Positions 35,407 to 44,300 of a stretch of DNA of 64,000 nt are shown in pieces. Each line of letters begins with the position of its first letter. Position 1 is the first letter of the stretch. The DNA is taken from the NCBI RefSeq assembly GCF_000379605.1, contig NZ_KB902657.1, forward strand, positions 1 through 64,000. Reading direction: 5' to 3'. The notes beneath the pieces were generated by a model. The model searched no databases. It was given only the letters and a program-made list of their open reading frames with translations, and was not told where the DNA came from. Source of the DNA: Rhizobium giardinii bv. giardinii H152. GTDB taxonomy: Bacteria; Pseudomonadota; Alphaproteobacteria; Rhizobiales; Rhizobiaceae. The translations under genes and the position numbers were made by a program.

Positions 35407-36444
35407 TCAGTCCTTCATGACCCCTTCCGCGCTGCCGGCCTCGTGTCCGGCCGGGTCAAGGGCCGGCGCATGCCGGGCGGAGCCTCCCTTGATGCGGCCG
35501 GCGCGCATGCGGCAGTCCTCGTTGTTCTTCCCGCTCTTCCTTTCCCGCTTTTCCCTTTCCCTGTTTTGGAGAACTTCGTTCCAATCCTCCGCCGGCGGAC
35601 GCAATCGCTGCCAATCGCAGCCGGACGCCTCGGCGAGCACCCGCAATCGTTCTGCATAGACATCCCCTTGGAAATTCGCATCCGTGGCCGCGACCAGTGT
35701 CAGTCCCGGCCGCACAGCAAGTTCGGCAAGCGCCGCATCTGTCGCCGGAGACCACCCACCGCCAGTGCTCAGATATAGAGTTTGCTCGCGCGAGCCCTCG
35801 AGTGCCGCAAGGCTCATCGCGTCGATCGCGGCCTCGGTAACGCAAAGACGAGAGGCATCGCTTGGTCCAAAACGGAAAAGAACCTTCGAGCCCCCGGTGG
35901 CAAAGCCACGCCAGTCGGGACCGCGCTCTTCCCAACCGACGACGCGACCCTCGCTATCGACATGGGCCGCCCACATACTGCCGAAGGGGCCTTCCCGCAG
36001 GACACCCTCTCGAATAGCCTGCCGGGCGATGGCCGTCGGGATCCAGCGCCCCCAGCACAGATAGCGCCAGGTACCGGATCCGGGCGAAGGCGTGGGCCGG
36101 CTGCGCCAACGATCGCCGATGTCTTTTATGGGCACTGAAGACCGCAAGGACCTCCATGCCGGCCGGGAGAGTTGATACCCGACAATTGACGCGACCGCTT
36201 CCGTTGCGGACGGGAATGGAATTCCTTCCAGGAACATGGCAAGGCCGAAGACATCGCCTTTCTCGTCGCTGAGCGGATCGAACCAGCCGCGTCCGTCATG
36301 CGTGACAATGACGATGGTGTCGCCACGCCGGTATTTGACGGCGCGTCGCGTGCTTTCCTTCAGATCGATTTCATAGCCGGCTCGTTCCAGCACGGCTTCG
36401 CAACTGACCTTGGCGCGCAGCGCCTCCAACTCTTCTCGTTTCAT
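35407..36444 (-). CDS. DUF3991/Toprim plasmid protein, primase-like
   Basis: A 345-residue protein combining DUF3991 with a Toprim fold, common on rhizobial plasmids. The N-terminus (KREELEALRAKVSCEAVLERAGYEIDLKES... VKYRRGDTIVIVTHDGRGWFDP...DVFGLAMFLE) is the zinc-less CHC2-like part. The Toprim motifs are LCVTEAAIDAMSLAALEG and LTLVAATDANFQGDVYAERL (Glu, then Asp-x-Asn instead of Asp-x-Asp). It may act as a primase on the transferred strand or as a mobilisation helper; this is family-based inference. The last 60 residues are basic and low in complexity. Confidence 0.85.
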   Translation of the reverse strand: MKREELEALRAKVSCEAVLERAGYEIDLKESTRRAVKYRRGDTIVIVTHDGRGWFDPLSDEKGDVFGLAMFLEGIPFPSATEAVASIVGYQLSRPAWRSLRSSVPIKDIGDRWRSRPTPSPGSGTWRYLCWGRWIPTAIARQAIREGVLREGPFGSMWAAHVDSEGRVVGWEERGPDWRGFATGGSKVLFRFGPSDASRLCVTEAAIDAMSLAALEGSREQTLYLSTGGGWSPATDAALAELAVRPGLTLVAATDANFQGDVYAERLRVLAEASGCDWQRLRPPAEDWNEVLQNREREKRERKSGKNNEDCRMRAGRIKGGSARHAPALDPAGHEAGSAEGVMKD

Positions 36445-36623
36445 CTTTTTTCCTCAGCCGCGACGCGGCCATCCGTTCTTCATGCCCGCAATGTGCGGGC
36501 CACCCTCCACTCGCCGCGAAGAGCAAAGGGGGCAAGGGCGCAGCAAGCAACTGACAAATGTTGCAGCACATTGCTGCGGCGAAGCTTCCCTTGCGGCCGA
36601 CAGGTCGCCAGCGGCAGGGACAT

Positions 36624-36644
36624 GCGGGTCTCAATGAGACCCGC
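36624..36644 (-). terminator. Hairpin over the stop of the 58-residue gene
   Basis: GCGGGTCTCA and TGAGACCCGC are perfect 10-base arms around a single A. The gene's stop codon lies in the arm. No T-run follows, so it may be an RNA-stability element rather than an intrinsic terminator. Confidence 0.5.
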
Positions 36645-36807
36645 GGGGGAAATATTCATGCACGATCTCAAGATCGTCTTCGTCATCGAGTTCGTCGGAG
36701 GGAAGGACGCCGAATTCGTCGCCGGATTTGAATAGTGTGACGGGAACCATGAGGATGCGGGAAAGCGAAAATGCGTGGCTTTGTGCGAGTGCAAGATCCT
36801 GTGCCAT
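36631..36807 (-). CDS. Small acidic hypothetical protein, 58 residues
   Basis: A short gene that is easy to miss. From the ATG at 36807, with GGAGG eight bases upstream, it encodes MAQDLALAQSHAFSLSRILM, then PVTLFKSGDEFGVLPSDELDDEDD and a C-terminus LEIVHEYFPRGSH. The middle is strongly acidic. The stop codon sits inside a near-perfect hairpin (GCGGGTCTCA and TGAGACCCGC, 36624-36644) that may terminate transcription. No family is recognised. It lies 186 bases upstream of the DUF3991/Toprim gene, in the same direction. Confidence 0.6.
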   Translation of the reverse strand: MAQDLALAQSHAFSLSRILMVPVTLFKSGDEFGVLPSDELDDEDDLEIVHEYFPRGSH

Positions 36808-37084
36808 GTGAGAAACCTCCGTCCGGAGCGGGCCGATCCCGCTCGATGGCTCCTCAAAGGACCAGGGACGGTCGCGATCACCGCGCAGTCGAAGACAAGC
36901 GGCGGCAGCTTGCTAGCCGACCCCGATAGTGGGTTGATCGACGGAGATCCGGACCTGGTCCAGGACGCCATCCATAAAGAGCGGGATTGGTTTGCTTCGG
37001 CGGGAATTGAGGTATGCGGCGGAGATGGTTCACGGAAGCCAGCTCAGCATTTGTTGCCGAGCATCTGTCTGACCAGCCCACCAG

Positions 37085-37357
37085 TCAGCGACGGCCGGCT
37101 TTCTCCTGATCGGACAAGGCTTTGAGAACAGCGAAGTCCATCTCAGCGCGTGGCTCTATCCGGGCTATTTCGCTGGCGACTTTCGACCAGTGCCAGAACT
37201 CGTCGAGATCATCAATGGACCGGCTATGGAACGCACGGCGCTGTGCTTCGTAGTAGGATCCTGCTGGATCCGAGATTGCGAGAAGCCTCGCATCAGCCTG
37301 CCATCGCCGCCGTATTGCCCGGCGATGTGCGAGCCATCGTCTGAGGAAGCGGATCAT
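37085..37357 (-). CDS. Basic hypothetical protein, 90 residues
   Basis: MIRFLRRWLAHRRAIRRRWQ is a highly basic amphipathic start that may lie on the membrane. The rest (ADARLLAISDPAGSYYEAQRRAFHSRSIDDLDEFWHWSKVASEIARIEP) is helical. No family can be named. It is the last gene of the plasmid block before the AT-rich junction, and 277 bases separate it from the 58-residue gene. Confidence 0.6.
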   Translation of the reverse strand: MIRFLRRWLAHRRAIRRRWQADARLLAISDPAGSYYEAQRRAFHSRSIDDLDEFWHWSKVASEIARIEPRAEMDFAVLKALSDQEKAGRR

Positions 37358-37477
37358 CTATCTCTCGAGACCGGTGGCGATAGAGGCAAGTTACCACAAA
37401 CTCCGAATGATAGAGAGGTGGTATTAAATACACTATTTCAATAGCTTAGCAAAAATTGCATAAGCATATTTATGGAA
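37358..37477. other. AT-rich junction between plasmid block and catabolic cluster
   Basis: A short stretch clearly lower in GC than its surroundings (for example around 37400-37475, with several runs of A and T). It marks the change from plasmid genes to the catabolic operon. No transposase, att-like direct repeat or tRNA end was seen. Confidence 0.5.
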
Positions 37478-37954
37478 CTATCGTCCGCCTCGATAATTGA
37501 AGCTTTCCAGCAAGGACTGTATGACTGATAGACCATTATGTCCGGCGATCTCAAGATCAACGTAGGACAACAACATGCGCTCGTGATCGCGCAGTAAACG
37601 CAATTGCACTAAATCTGATGACGGGCCGTGAATGTACAGGTCGTCAAATTCCTGCACAAATGGTTTTAGAACGTCGCGAAACTGATGTAGCCAGCCGTTC
37701 CAATCGTCCGGCTGTATGTCTGCGAGAAGATGCCTGGTAAGTTCAATAACACGCGCGTTCTCCACCGGCCGCACTTCGTATCGCTCCAGGAGTTCACCAA
37801 GAGCATTTCCGACGAGTTGCTCTACTATTGAGAGCGTCTGAAAATCTTGTGCCTTATCGGGGAAGAGAATTGCCATCTCTCTAAACAATATTTCACCGAC
37901 GAGTTCCCCAAAATGAGCCTCTCGCAGCTTCTCGGTATATTCTTCAATTTTCAT
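37478..37954 (-). CDS. Helical hypothetical protein after ETF-QO
   Basis: A 158-residue acidic protein starting five bases after the ETF-QO stop, so it is the last gene of the catabolic operon. It is almost all helix: EEYTEKLREAHFGELVGEILFREMA, a middle part with WNGWLHQFRDVLKPFVQEF, and LLRDHERMLLSYVDLEIAGHNG. Repeated Glu/His pairs (HFGELVGE, RDHER, EIAGH) recall a ferritin-like four-helix bundle with a metal site. That is a guess from spacing. No family is recognised. Its GC appears lower than that of the upstream genes. Confidence 0.7.
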   Translation of the reverse strand: MKIEEYTEKLREAHFGELVGEILFREMAILFPDKAQDFQTLSIVEQLVGNALGELLERYEVRPVENARVIELTRHLLADIQPDDWNGWLHQFRDVLKPFVQEFDDLYIHGPSSDLVQLRLLRDHERMLLSYVDLEIAGHNGLSVIQSLLESFNYRGGR

Positions 37955-37959
37955 TGTCC

Positions 37960-39612
37960 CTACATCTCCGAGTAGACCGGCCCTTCGCCACCCTGCGGCG
38001 GAGCCCAGGTGATGTTCTCGTTGGGGTCCTTGATGTCACAGGTCTTGCAGTGGACGCAGTTCTGGGCGTTGATGACGAAGACTTGCCTGCCATCCTTTTC
38101 CACCCATTCGTAGACGCCCGCCGGACAGTAGCGCGACGACGGGCCGGCATAGATATCGTGCTCGGACCGTTTCTGCAGGTCCATGTCCTTCACCTTCAGA
38201 TGGACCGGCTGGTCCTCCTCATGATTGGTGTTGGACAGGAACACCGACGACAGGCGGTCGAAGGTCAGCACGCCGTCGGGCTTGGGATAGTCGATCTTCT
38301 TGTGCTTGGCCGCAGGCTCCAGCGAAGCCGCGTCGGTCTTGCCGTGCTTCAGCGTGAACGGCGAGCTGCCGAAGATCTGGTTGATCCACATGTCGAGACC
38401 GCCTAGCGCCACGCCCAGCGCCGTGCCGAACTTCGACCACAGCGGCTTGACGTTGCGCACCCGCTTCAGGTCCTTGCCGATGTCGGAGGCGCGCCAGCTG
38501 TTTTCGATCTCGATCACCTCGTCATGAGCGCGACCGCTCGCCATCGCTTCCGCCAGCTTGTCGGCCGCTAGCATCCCCGACAGCACTGCATTGTGGCTGC
38601 CCTTGATGCGCGGCACGTTGACGAAGCCGGCCGAACAGCCAATCAGCGCACCGCCGGGGAAAGTAAGCTTCGGCACAGACTGCCAGCCGCCTTCGGTGAT
38701 GGCACGGGCGCCATAGGAGATCCGCTTGCCGCCCTCGAACGTTCCACGAATGGCCGGATGCGTCTTGAAGCGCTGAAACTCCTCGAATGGGTAGAGATAG
38801 GGATTCTTATAGTTCAGGTGGACCACGAAGCCGACGGCGACGGTGTTGTCTTCGAGGTGATAAAGGAACGAGCCACCGCCGGTCTTCATGCCGAGCGGCC
38901 AGCCGAACGAATGCTGGACGAGGCCCTGTTTGTGGTTCTCGGGCTTGACCTGCCAGAGTTCCTTGATGCCGATGCCGAATTTTTGCGGTTCGCGATCCTT
39001 CTGGAGATCGTACTTCGCGATCAGCTGCTTGGCGAGCGAGCCGCGCACGCCCTCGCCGATCAGCGTGTACTTGCCGAGAAGCTCCATGCCGCAGGCAAAG
39101 CTAGGGCCTGGCTCGCCGTTCTTCTCGATGCCCATGTCGCCGGTAGCCACGCCGATGACCGAACCGGCCTCGTTGTAGAGAACTTCAGTCGCGGCAAAGC
39201 CGGGGTAGATTTCGACGCCGAGTTCCTCCGCCTTGGTGGCCAGCCACCGACAGACATTGCCGAGCGAAACGATGTAATTGCCGTGATTGCTCATCAGGCC
39301 CGGCATAGCGGCATTGGGGAGACGCAGGGAGCCGGCCGGACCGAGCAGCAGGAACTGGTCGTCGGTAACCAGCGTCTTGAAGGGATGATCCGTCTCCTCG
39401 CGCCAGCCCGGCAAAAGTCGGTCAATGCCAACAGGGTCGACCACAGCGCCGGACAGAATATGCGCGCCGACTTCGGCGCCTTTTTCCAGCACGACAACGG
39501 ACAGCTCCGGATTGACCTGCTTCAGCCGGATCGCAGCCGAGAGACCGGCCGGTCCGGCACCGACGATCACCACGTCGAATTCCATGCTTTCGCGTTCAGG
39601 CATCTCTCTCAT
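37960..39612 (-). CDS. Electron-transfer flavoprotein:ubiquinone oxidoreductase
   Basis: ETF-QO passes electrons from reduced ETF to ubiquinone at the membrane. It has 550 residues, full length. The FAD site is VVIVGAGPAGLSAAIRLK at about residues 13-30. The 4Fe-4S cluster ligands are Cys496 (SRYCPAGVYEW), Cys519, Cys522 and Cys525 (QNCVHCKTCDIKDP). The start MREMPERESMEFD is typical. The housekeeping copy is normally near other fatty-acid genes. Here it is joined to etfBA, folD and purU, so it probably serves the demethylases of this cluster. It lies 19 bases downstream of folD. Confidence 0.95.
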   Translation of the reverse strand: MREMPERESMEFDVVIVGAGPAGLSAAIRLKQVNPELSVVVLEKGAEVGAHILSGAVVDPVGIDRLLPGWREETDHPFKTLVTDDQFLLLGPAGSLRLPNAAMPGLMSNHGNYIVSLGNVCRWLATKAEELGVEIYPGFAATEVLYNEAGSVIGVATGDMGIEKNGEPGPSFACGMELLGKYTLIGEGVRGSLAKQLIAKYDLQKDREPQKFGIGIKELWQVKPENHKQGLVQHSFGWPLGMKTGGGSFLYHLEDNTVAVGFVVHLNYKNPYLYPFEEFQRFKTHPAIRGTFEGGKRISYGARAITEGGWQSVPKLTFPGGALIGCSAGFVNVPRIKGSHNAVLSGMLAADKLAEAMASGRAHDEVIEIENSWRASDIGKDLKRVRNVKPLWSKFGTALGVALGGLDMWINQIFGSSPFTLKHGKTDAASLEPAAKHKKIDYPKPDGVLTFDRLSSVFLSNTNHEEDQPVHLKVKDMDLQKRSEHDIYAGPSSRYCPAGVYEWVEKDGRQVFVINAQNCVHCKTCDIKDPNENITWAPPQGGEGPVYSEM

Positions 39613-39631
39613 TTAGCGCGGGCCTCATTAC

Positions 39632-40534
39632 CTACGAGAATTTTGGTGGCGTCTTGCCGGCCTTACGGTGGGCGGCGATAACGGTATTTGCCATTAACAT
39701 GGCGATTGTCATCGGACCGACGCCACCGGGAACAGGGGTGATGGCACTGGCGACCTTGGCGCATTCATCGAATGCGACGTCACCGACGAGGCGGGACTTA
39801 CCCTCACCCTTTTCCGGAGCATCAACGCGGTTGATGCCAACATCAATGACTGTCGCGCCGGGCTTTACCCAGTCGGCCTTTACCATCTCCGCACGGCCTA
39901 CTGCGGCAACAAGGATATCCGCATTCCGGCAGACACTGGCGAGGTCTTTCGTGCGTGAATGCGCCGTCGTGACAGTGGCATTGGCGGCGAGCAGCAGGGC
40001 CGACATTGGTTTACCGAAAAGGTTGGACCGGCCGATCACGACCGCGTTGAGGCCTGAGAGGTCTTGACCGTGGACATGGCGAACGAACACCATCGCGCCA
40101 GCGGGCGTGCAGGAGAGGAGCCCGCCATCCAGGTCACCCGTCGTGACCTTGCCGGCGTTGACAACATGCAAGCCATCGACATCCTTCTCCGGGCTGATCG
40201 ACTGAATGACTGGCTCGGAGCTGAGATGTTTAGGCAGTGGCAGTTGCACAAGGATGCCGTGGATCGCTTCATCGCCATTCAGTGTCTCGATCAGACGCGC
40301 AAGCTCTTCTTGCGTCGTCTCTTCCGGTAGCGTGTGCTGAACGGAAAGGAAGCCGCACTCCTTCGCCATCTTGCTTTTTGACGTAACATAGGCGCGGCTC
40401 GCTGGATCATTGCCGACAATCACAACGGCAAGACCAGGTGTGACGCCCGCCTCCTTCTCCAGGACCTCAGTGGAAGTCTTCACCGAGTCAATCACAGACC
40501 CAGCAATCTGCTTGCCGTCGATAATTCTCCCCAT
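39632..40534 (-). CDS. folD: FolD, methylene-THF dehydrogenase/cyclohydrolase
   Basis: Bifunctional enzyme that oxidises methylene-tetrahydrofolate to methenyl-THF (NADP-linked) and hydrolyses it to formyl-THF. It has 300 residues, full length. Signature parts are [16 protein letters not shown] (with the catalytic Lys), [30 protein letters not shown] and the end motif [15 protein letters not shown]. It starts three bases after purU. Next to the demethylase candidates it would move methyl carbons toward formate. It may be a second copy beside a chromosomal folD, which cannot be checked here. Confidence 0.96.
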   Translation of the reverse strand: MGRIIDGKQIAGSVIDSVKTSTEVLEKEAGVTPGLAVVIVGNDPASRAYVTSKSKMAKECGFLSVQHTLPEETTQEELARLIETLNGDEAIHGILVQLPLPKHLSSEPVIQSISPEKDVDGLHVVNAGKVTTGDLDGGLLSCTPAGAMVFVRHVHGQDLSGLNAVVIGRSNLFGKPMSALLLAANATVTTAHSRTKDLASVCRNADILVAAVGRAEMVKADWVKPGATVIDVGINRVDAPEKGEGKSRLVGDVAFDECAKVASAITPVPGGVGPMTIAMLMANTVIAAHRKAGKTPPKFS

Positions 40535-40537
40535 CGG

Positions 40538-41422
40538 TCAGCCCATCCGTTCCGAAACGAAGGAGCCTGGGCTCGCCGGGAATACCACCGTCCGGTTCCC
40601 GTTGATGAAGGTGCGGTGATGGATGTGCGCGTGGATGGCGCGGGCCAGCACCTGGCTTTCGACGTCACGACCAATCGAGATGTAATCCTCGGCTGACTGC
40701 GCATGAGTGATGCGGGCGACGTCCTGCTCAATGATCGGTCCTTCGTCAAGATCGGCCGTAACGTAATGCGCCGTCGCTCCAATCAGCTTCACACCGCGCT
40801 CGAAGGCCTGCTTGTAGGGGTTAGCGCCCTTGAAGCTCGGCAAGAAGGAATGATGGATGTTGATAATCTTGCCCGACATCTTCTGGCACATCTGATCAGA
40901 CAGGATCTGCATGTAGCGAGCGAGCACAATGAGTTCGGTGCCGGTCTGCTCAACCACGTCCATGATACGGGCTTCCGCCTGCGGCTTGTTGGCCTTAGTC
41001 ACCGGGATATGGTGGAAGGGGATGTCGTGGTTCACGACGACCTTCTGGTAGTCGACATGATTGGAGACGACGCCGACGATCTCGATCGGCAGCGCGCCGA
41101 TCTTCCAGCGGTAGAGCAGATCGTTGAGGCAATGGCCGAAACGCGACACCATCAGCAACACCTTCATTTTTGTGTCGCCGCTATGGAAGTCGCTGATCAT
41201 GCCAAACTTCTTTTGGACGGGCTCAAAAGCCTCTGTGATCTCCTGGATACCTACACCTTGTTCACTAGTGAAGGTAAGTCTCATAAAGAACATGCCCGTG
41301 TTGAGATCGTCGAACTGCGAGGAGTCAACGATGTTGCAGCCTTTTTCCGCCAGCAACCCGGTAATAGCGGCCACAATTCCGCGGGTCGATACGCATGATA
41401 CGTTGAGGATGTACGTGTTCAT
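40538..41422 (-). CDS. purU: PurU, formyltetrahydrofolate deformylase
   Basis: PurU hydrolyses formyl-THF to formate and free THF. It has 294 residues from the ATG at 41422 (MNTYILNVSCVSTRGIV); an ATG four codons earlier is also possible. The N-terminal ACT domain is residues about 1-80. The formyltransferase domain follows: KVLLMVSRFGHCLNDLLYRW, VVSNH, HDIPFHHIPV, IINIHHSFLPSFKGANPY and THAQSAEDY. The active-site histidine and aspartate lie in these segments (IHHSFLPS, DLDEGPII). With FolD it frees THF for repeated demethylation. Tight spacing to folD (3 bases) supports one operon. Confidence 0.95.
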   Translation of the reverse strand: MNTYILNVSCVSTRGIVAAITGLLAEKGCNIVDSSQFDDLNTGMFFMRLTFTSEQGVGIQEITEAFEPVQKKFGMISDFHSGDTKMKVLLMVSRFGHCLNDLLYRWKIGALPIEIVGVVSNHVDYQKVVVNHDIPFHHIPVTKANKPQAEARIMDVVEQTGTELIVLARYMQILSDQMCQKMSGKIINIHHSFLPSFKGANPYKQAFERGVKLIGATAHYVTADLDEGPIIEQDVARITHAQSAEDYISIGRDVESQVLARAIHAHIHHRTFINGNRTVVFPASPGSFVSERMG

Positions 41423-41448
41423 TTTCAGGTCCATTTGATTTGTGTTGA

Positions 41449-42378
41449 TTAGATGGCCTGCGCAAGATCAGGTAGTGCCTCAAAGAGATCAGCCACGAGA
41501 CCGTAGTCTGCGACCTGGAAGATTGGGGCTTCCTCGTCCTTGTTGATGGCGACAATGATCTTCGAGTCCTTCATGCCGGCGAGATGCTGGATGGCACCGG
41601 AAATGCCGACCGCGATGTAGAGCTGCGGAGCGACGACCTTGCCGGTCTGGCCGACCTGCCAGTCATTGGGTGCATAACCGGCGTCGACAGCGGCGCGCGA
41701 TGCGCCGACGGCGGCGCCGAGCTTATCGGCAACAGGAAGGATGACCTCCTGGAATTTTTCCGACGAGCCGAGTGCGCGGCCACCCGAGATGATGATCTTT
41801 GCCGAGGTCAGTTCCGGACGGTCCGACGAGGACAAAGCATCGCCAACGAAGGAGGACAGGCCGGGATTGGCGGCAGCCGCGATGGCTTCAACCGCAGCCG
41901 AACCGCCGTCACCGTTCGAGGCGAAGCTGGCCGTGCGCACGGTGATGACCTTCTTGGCATCTCCCGACTGGACGGTCTGGATGGCATTACCGGCATAGAT
42001 CGGCCGCTTGAAGGTGTCTGCCGAGACGACCTCGGTGATTTCCGAGATCTGCGCCACGTCGAGCAGGGCCGCGACGCGCGGTGCGACGTTCTTGCCCACG
42101 GAGGTCGCCGCCGTGATGATGGTGTCATAGGCCGGCGCCAGCGAGACGATCAGGGCTGCCAGCGGCTCGGCCAGATTGTTGGCCAGATCGTCGCTATCGG
42201 CCAGCAGCACCTTGGCGACGCCCGACAGCTTGGCGGCTGCGTCGGCTGCGGCCTGCGCGCCCTTGCCGGCGACCAGCACATGCACGTCGCCACCGATCTT
42301 TGCGGCTGCGGTCAGCGTCTTGGCCGTCTGGTCCGAAAGCGTTGCATTGTCGTGGTCAGCCAGAAGAAGAATGGTCAT
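41449..42378 (-). CDS. etfA: EtfA, electron-transfer flavoprotein alpha subunit
   Basis: The alpha subunit carries the FAD of ETF. It has 309 residues. The C-terminal FAD domain is well preserved: [66 protein letters not shown] and [13 protein letters not shown]. It lies 24 bases after etfB. A dedicated ETF is expected for flavin dehydrogenases that do not pass electrons to oxygen, which fits the two flavoproteins upstream. Confidence 0.96.
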   Translation of the reverse strand: MTILLLADHDNATLSDQTAKTLTAAAKIGGDVHVLVAGKGAQAAADAAAKLSGVAKVLLADSDDLANNLAEPLAALIVSLAPAYDTIITAATSVGKNVAPRVAALLDVAQISEITEVVSADTFKRPIYAGNAIQTVQSGDAKKVITVRTASFASNGDGGSAAVEAIAAAANPGLSSFVGDALSSSDRPELTSAKIIISGGRALGSSEKFQEVILPVADKLGAAVGASRAAVDAGYAPNDWQVGQTGKVVAPQLYIAVGISGAIQHLAGMKDSKIIVAINKDEEAPIFQVADYGLVADLFEALPDLAQAI

Positions 42379-42402
42379 GATCGTATATTCCTTTCCTGAA
42401 CC

Positions 42403-43152
42403 TTACAGAAGGCCGGCTTCGTTTTTCAGCTTGTCGACAAGCTCGGCGACGGACTTGACCTTGATGCCAGCCTTACGACCACCCGGCTCTTCGGTCTTGA
42501 GGACCTTGAGGCGCGGCGTCGTGTCGACGCCGAAATCGGCGGGCGTCTTCTTGTCGAGCGGCTTCTTCTTGGCCTTCATGATGTTCGGCAGCGAGGCGTA
42601 GCGCGGCTCGTTCAGGCGAAGATCCGTAGTAACCACGGCCGGAAGCTTGATCTCGATGGTCTGCAGACCGCCATCGACTTCGCGCGTCACTTGCGCCTTG
42701 CCGTCGCCGATCTCTACCTTGGAGGCAAATGTGCCCTGTGCCCAGCCAAGCAGGGCCGACAGCATCTGTCCGGTCTGGTTGCTGTCGTCGTCGATCGCCT
42801 GCTTGCCGACGATGACGAGGCCGGGCTGTTCGGCTTCGACGACGCCCTTGACGATCTTGGCCACTGCCAGCGGTTCGATAACGTCATCGGTCTCGACCAG
42901 AATGGCGCGATCCGCGCCCATGGCGAGTGCCGTGCGCAGCGTCTCCTCCGCCTTGGCCGGGCCGATGGATACGACAACGACTTCGGACGCCTTGCCGGCT
43001 TCCTTCAGGCGCAGGGCTTCTTCGACCGAAATTTCGTCGAACGGGTTCATCGACATCTTGACGTTGGTAAGCTCGACGCCCGAACCGTCCGTCTTGACGC
43101 GGATCTTCACGTTGTAGTCGACAACGCGCTTGACTGTGACCAGAATTTTCAT
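42403..43152 (-). CDS. etfB: EtfB, electron-transfer flavoprotein beta subunit
   Basis: The beta subunit carries AMP and the loop that recognises partner dehydrogenases. It has 249 residues: [65 protein letters not shown], and the recognition loop near the end ([16 protein letters not shown]). Full length. The order etfB-etfA is standard. The start has a good ribosome site (GAGGATCGGTC region). It lies 15 bases downstream of the GcvT-like gene. Confidence 0.96.
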   Translation of the reverse strand: MKILVTVKRVVDYNVKIRVKTDGSGVELTNVKMSMNPFDEISVEEALRLKEAGKASEVVVVSIGPAKAEETLRTALAMGADRAILVETDDVIEPLAVAKIVKGVVEAEQPGLVIVGKQAIDDDSNQTGQMLSALLGWAQGTFASKVEIGDGKAQVTREVDGGLQTIEIKLPAVVTTDLRLNEPRYASLPNIMKAKKKPLDKKTPADFGVDTTPRLKVLKTEEPGGRKAGIKVKSVAELVDKLKNEAGLL

Positions 43153-43167
43153 GACCGATCCTCCTGC

Positions 43168-44280
43168 TCAAGCACGCGAACGGACGGACTTTGGGTCGTA
43201 GACGGCGGTCCTGCGAACCGTGACACCTGTCCCATCTTCCAGTGTGAGAACTTGTCCGTCGCCTGCGCAGGCGATCTGGACGTAAGCCAAGGCAAGTCCG
43301 TGCCCGACAGTGTGTCCATGCGCAGCCGAGGTGACTTTTCCGATGGCGTCACCACCAAGCTTCACCACCGTTCCAATGGCGGGAAGAACAGAACCGACAG
43401 GAAGTTCGAGAAGAACGAGCATGCGCTCCACTCCGTCCTGCTTCTGTCGTTCGACAACCGCCTTGCCAGGATAGGATGAGTCCTTCGGTTTCACGGTCCA
43501 ACCCAATCCCGCTTCAACGGGTGTCGTGTCCTCACCGATATCCCGGCCCCAGATCGGAAAACGCTTCTCGATACGAAGCGAGCCCATCGACCCGGCCCCG
43601 CACGGCACGAGCCCGAGCGGCTTGCCAGCTTCCAGGAGGGCGTCATAGAAACTCTCGATGTGCTCGGTCGGCACCCAGAGCTCGTAGCCAAGTTCTCCGG
43701 TGAAACCCGTTCGCGTGACGATGACGTCGTCCACGCCGGCTACCGTTGCCTTCACCATCCCGAAACCAGGAAGCGCTTGGCCCGAAACATCCTCACTCGT
43801 AACGCGCTCCAGGCAGGCACGTGACTGCGGCCCCTGAAGGGAAAGCGACACGTATCGATATCCGAGCGAAACGACGTGCACGCCGTAAGGCTTTCCGCAC
43901 TCCTTGAGGTAGGCTTCGACCTTTTCGACACGATGGGGCGCAGGAACGACCCAGAACGTGTCCGGCGCCGGACGATAGGTGATAACATCGTCGATGAAGC
44001 CGCCATTTTCGTTCAGGATGCCGCCATAGATGCCCCTTCCCGGAGCGACCTTTGACATATCCGCCACGAACGTCTCGTTCAGAAATGTCTCGGCTTTTGC
44101 GCCTGCGACTTCGACAAGAAACTGCCCGAAAATCTCGAACAGGCCTGCCGCGTTTCGCACGGCCTCATGTTCTGATTTCGCATCCGTAAAGACGTTGGCG
44201 GTGAGAAAATGGGCCTTCTCGGCCATCTCGGCATTGCGCGCCTTGAAGGCGTGATAAAGCGGCGTCCGTTTTGCGGTCAT
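43168..44280 (-). CDS. GcvT-like folate-dependent methyltransferase
   Basis: A 370-residue stand-alone protein of the GcvT/DmdA/YgfZ family, which transfers a one-carbon group to THF. Family features are LFEIFGQFLVEVAG, YGGILNENGGFIDDVITYR, SLSLQGPQSRACLERV, VTRTGFTGELGYELWVP, CGAGSMGSLRIEKRFPIWGRDI and EAGLGWTVK. It is not the housekeeping glycine-cleavage T protein by context: no gcvH or gcvP is near, and it leads etfBA-purU-folD-ETF-QO. A partner that demethylates an N- or S-methyl compound with THF as acceptor is likely. The substrate cannot be read from the sequence. Confidence 0.88.
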   Translation of the reverse strand: MTAKRTPLYHAFKARNAEMAEKAHFLTANVFTDAKSEHEAVRNAAGLFEIFGQFLVEVAGAKAETFLNETFVADMSKVAPGRGIYGGILNENGGFIDDVITYRPAPDTFWVVPAPHRVEKVEAYLKECGKPYGVHVVSLGYRYVSLSLQGPQSRACLERVTSEDVSGQALPGFGMVKATVAGVDDVIVTRTGFTGELGYELWVPTEHIESFYDALLEAGKPLGLVPCGAGSMGSLRIEKRFPIWGRDIGEDTTPVEAGLGWTVKPKDSSYPGKAVVERQKQDGVERMLVLLELPVGSVLPAIGTVVKLGGDAIGKVTSAAHGHTVGHGLALAYVQIACAGDGQVLTLEDGTGVTVRRTAVYDPKSVRSRA

Positions 44281-44300
44281 GATTGTCGATCCCTTCGATC

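Noticed and set aside
38593-39681. Plus-strand open frame of 362 codons opposite ETF-QO
   Set aside because: Antisense shadow; ETF-QO on the minus strand has FAD and 4Fe-4S motifs throughout.
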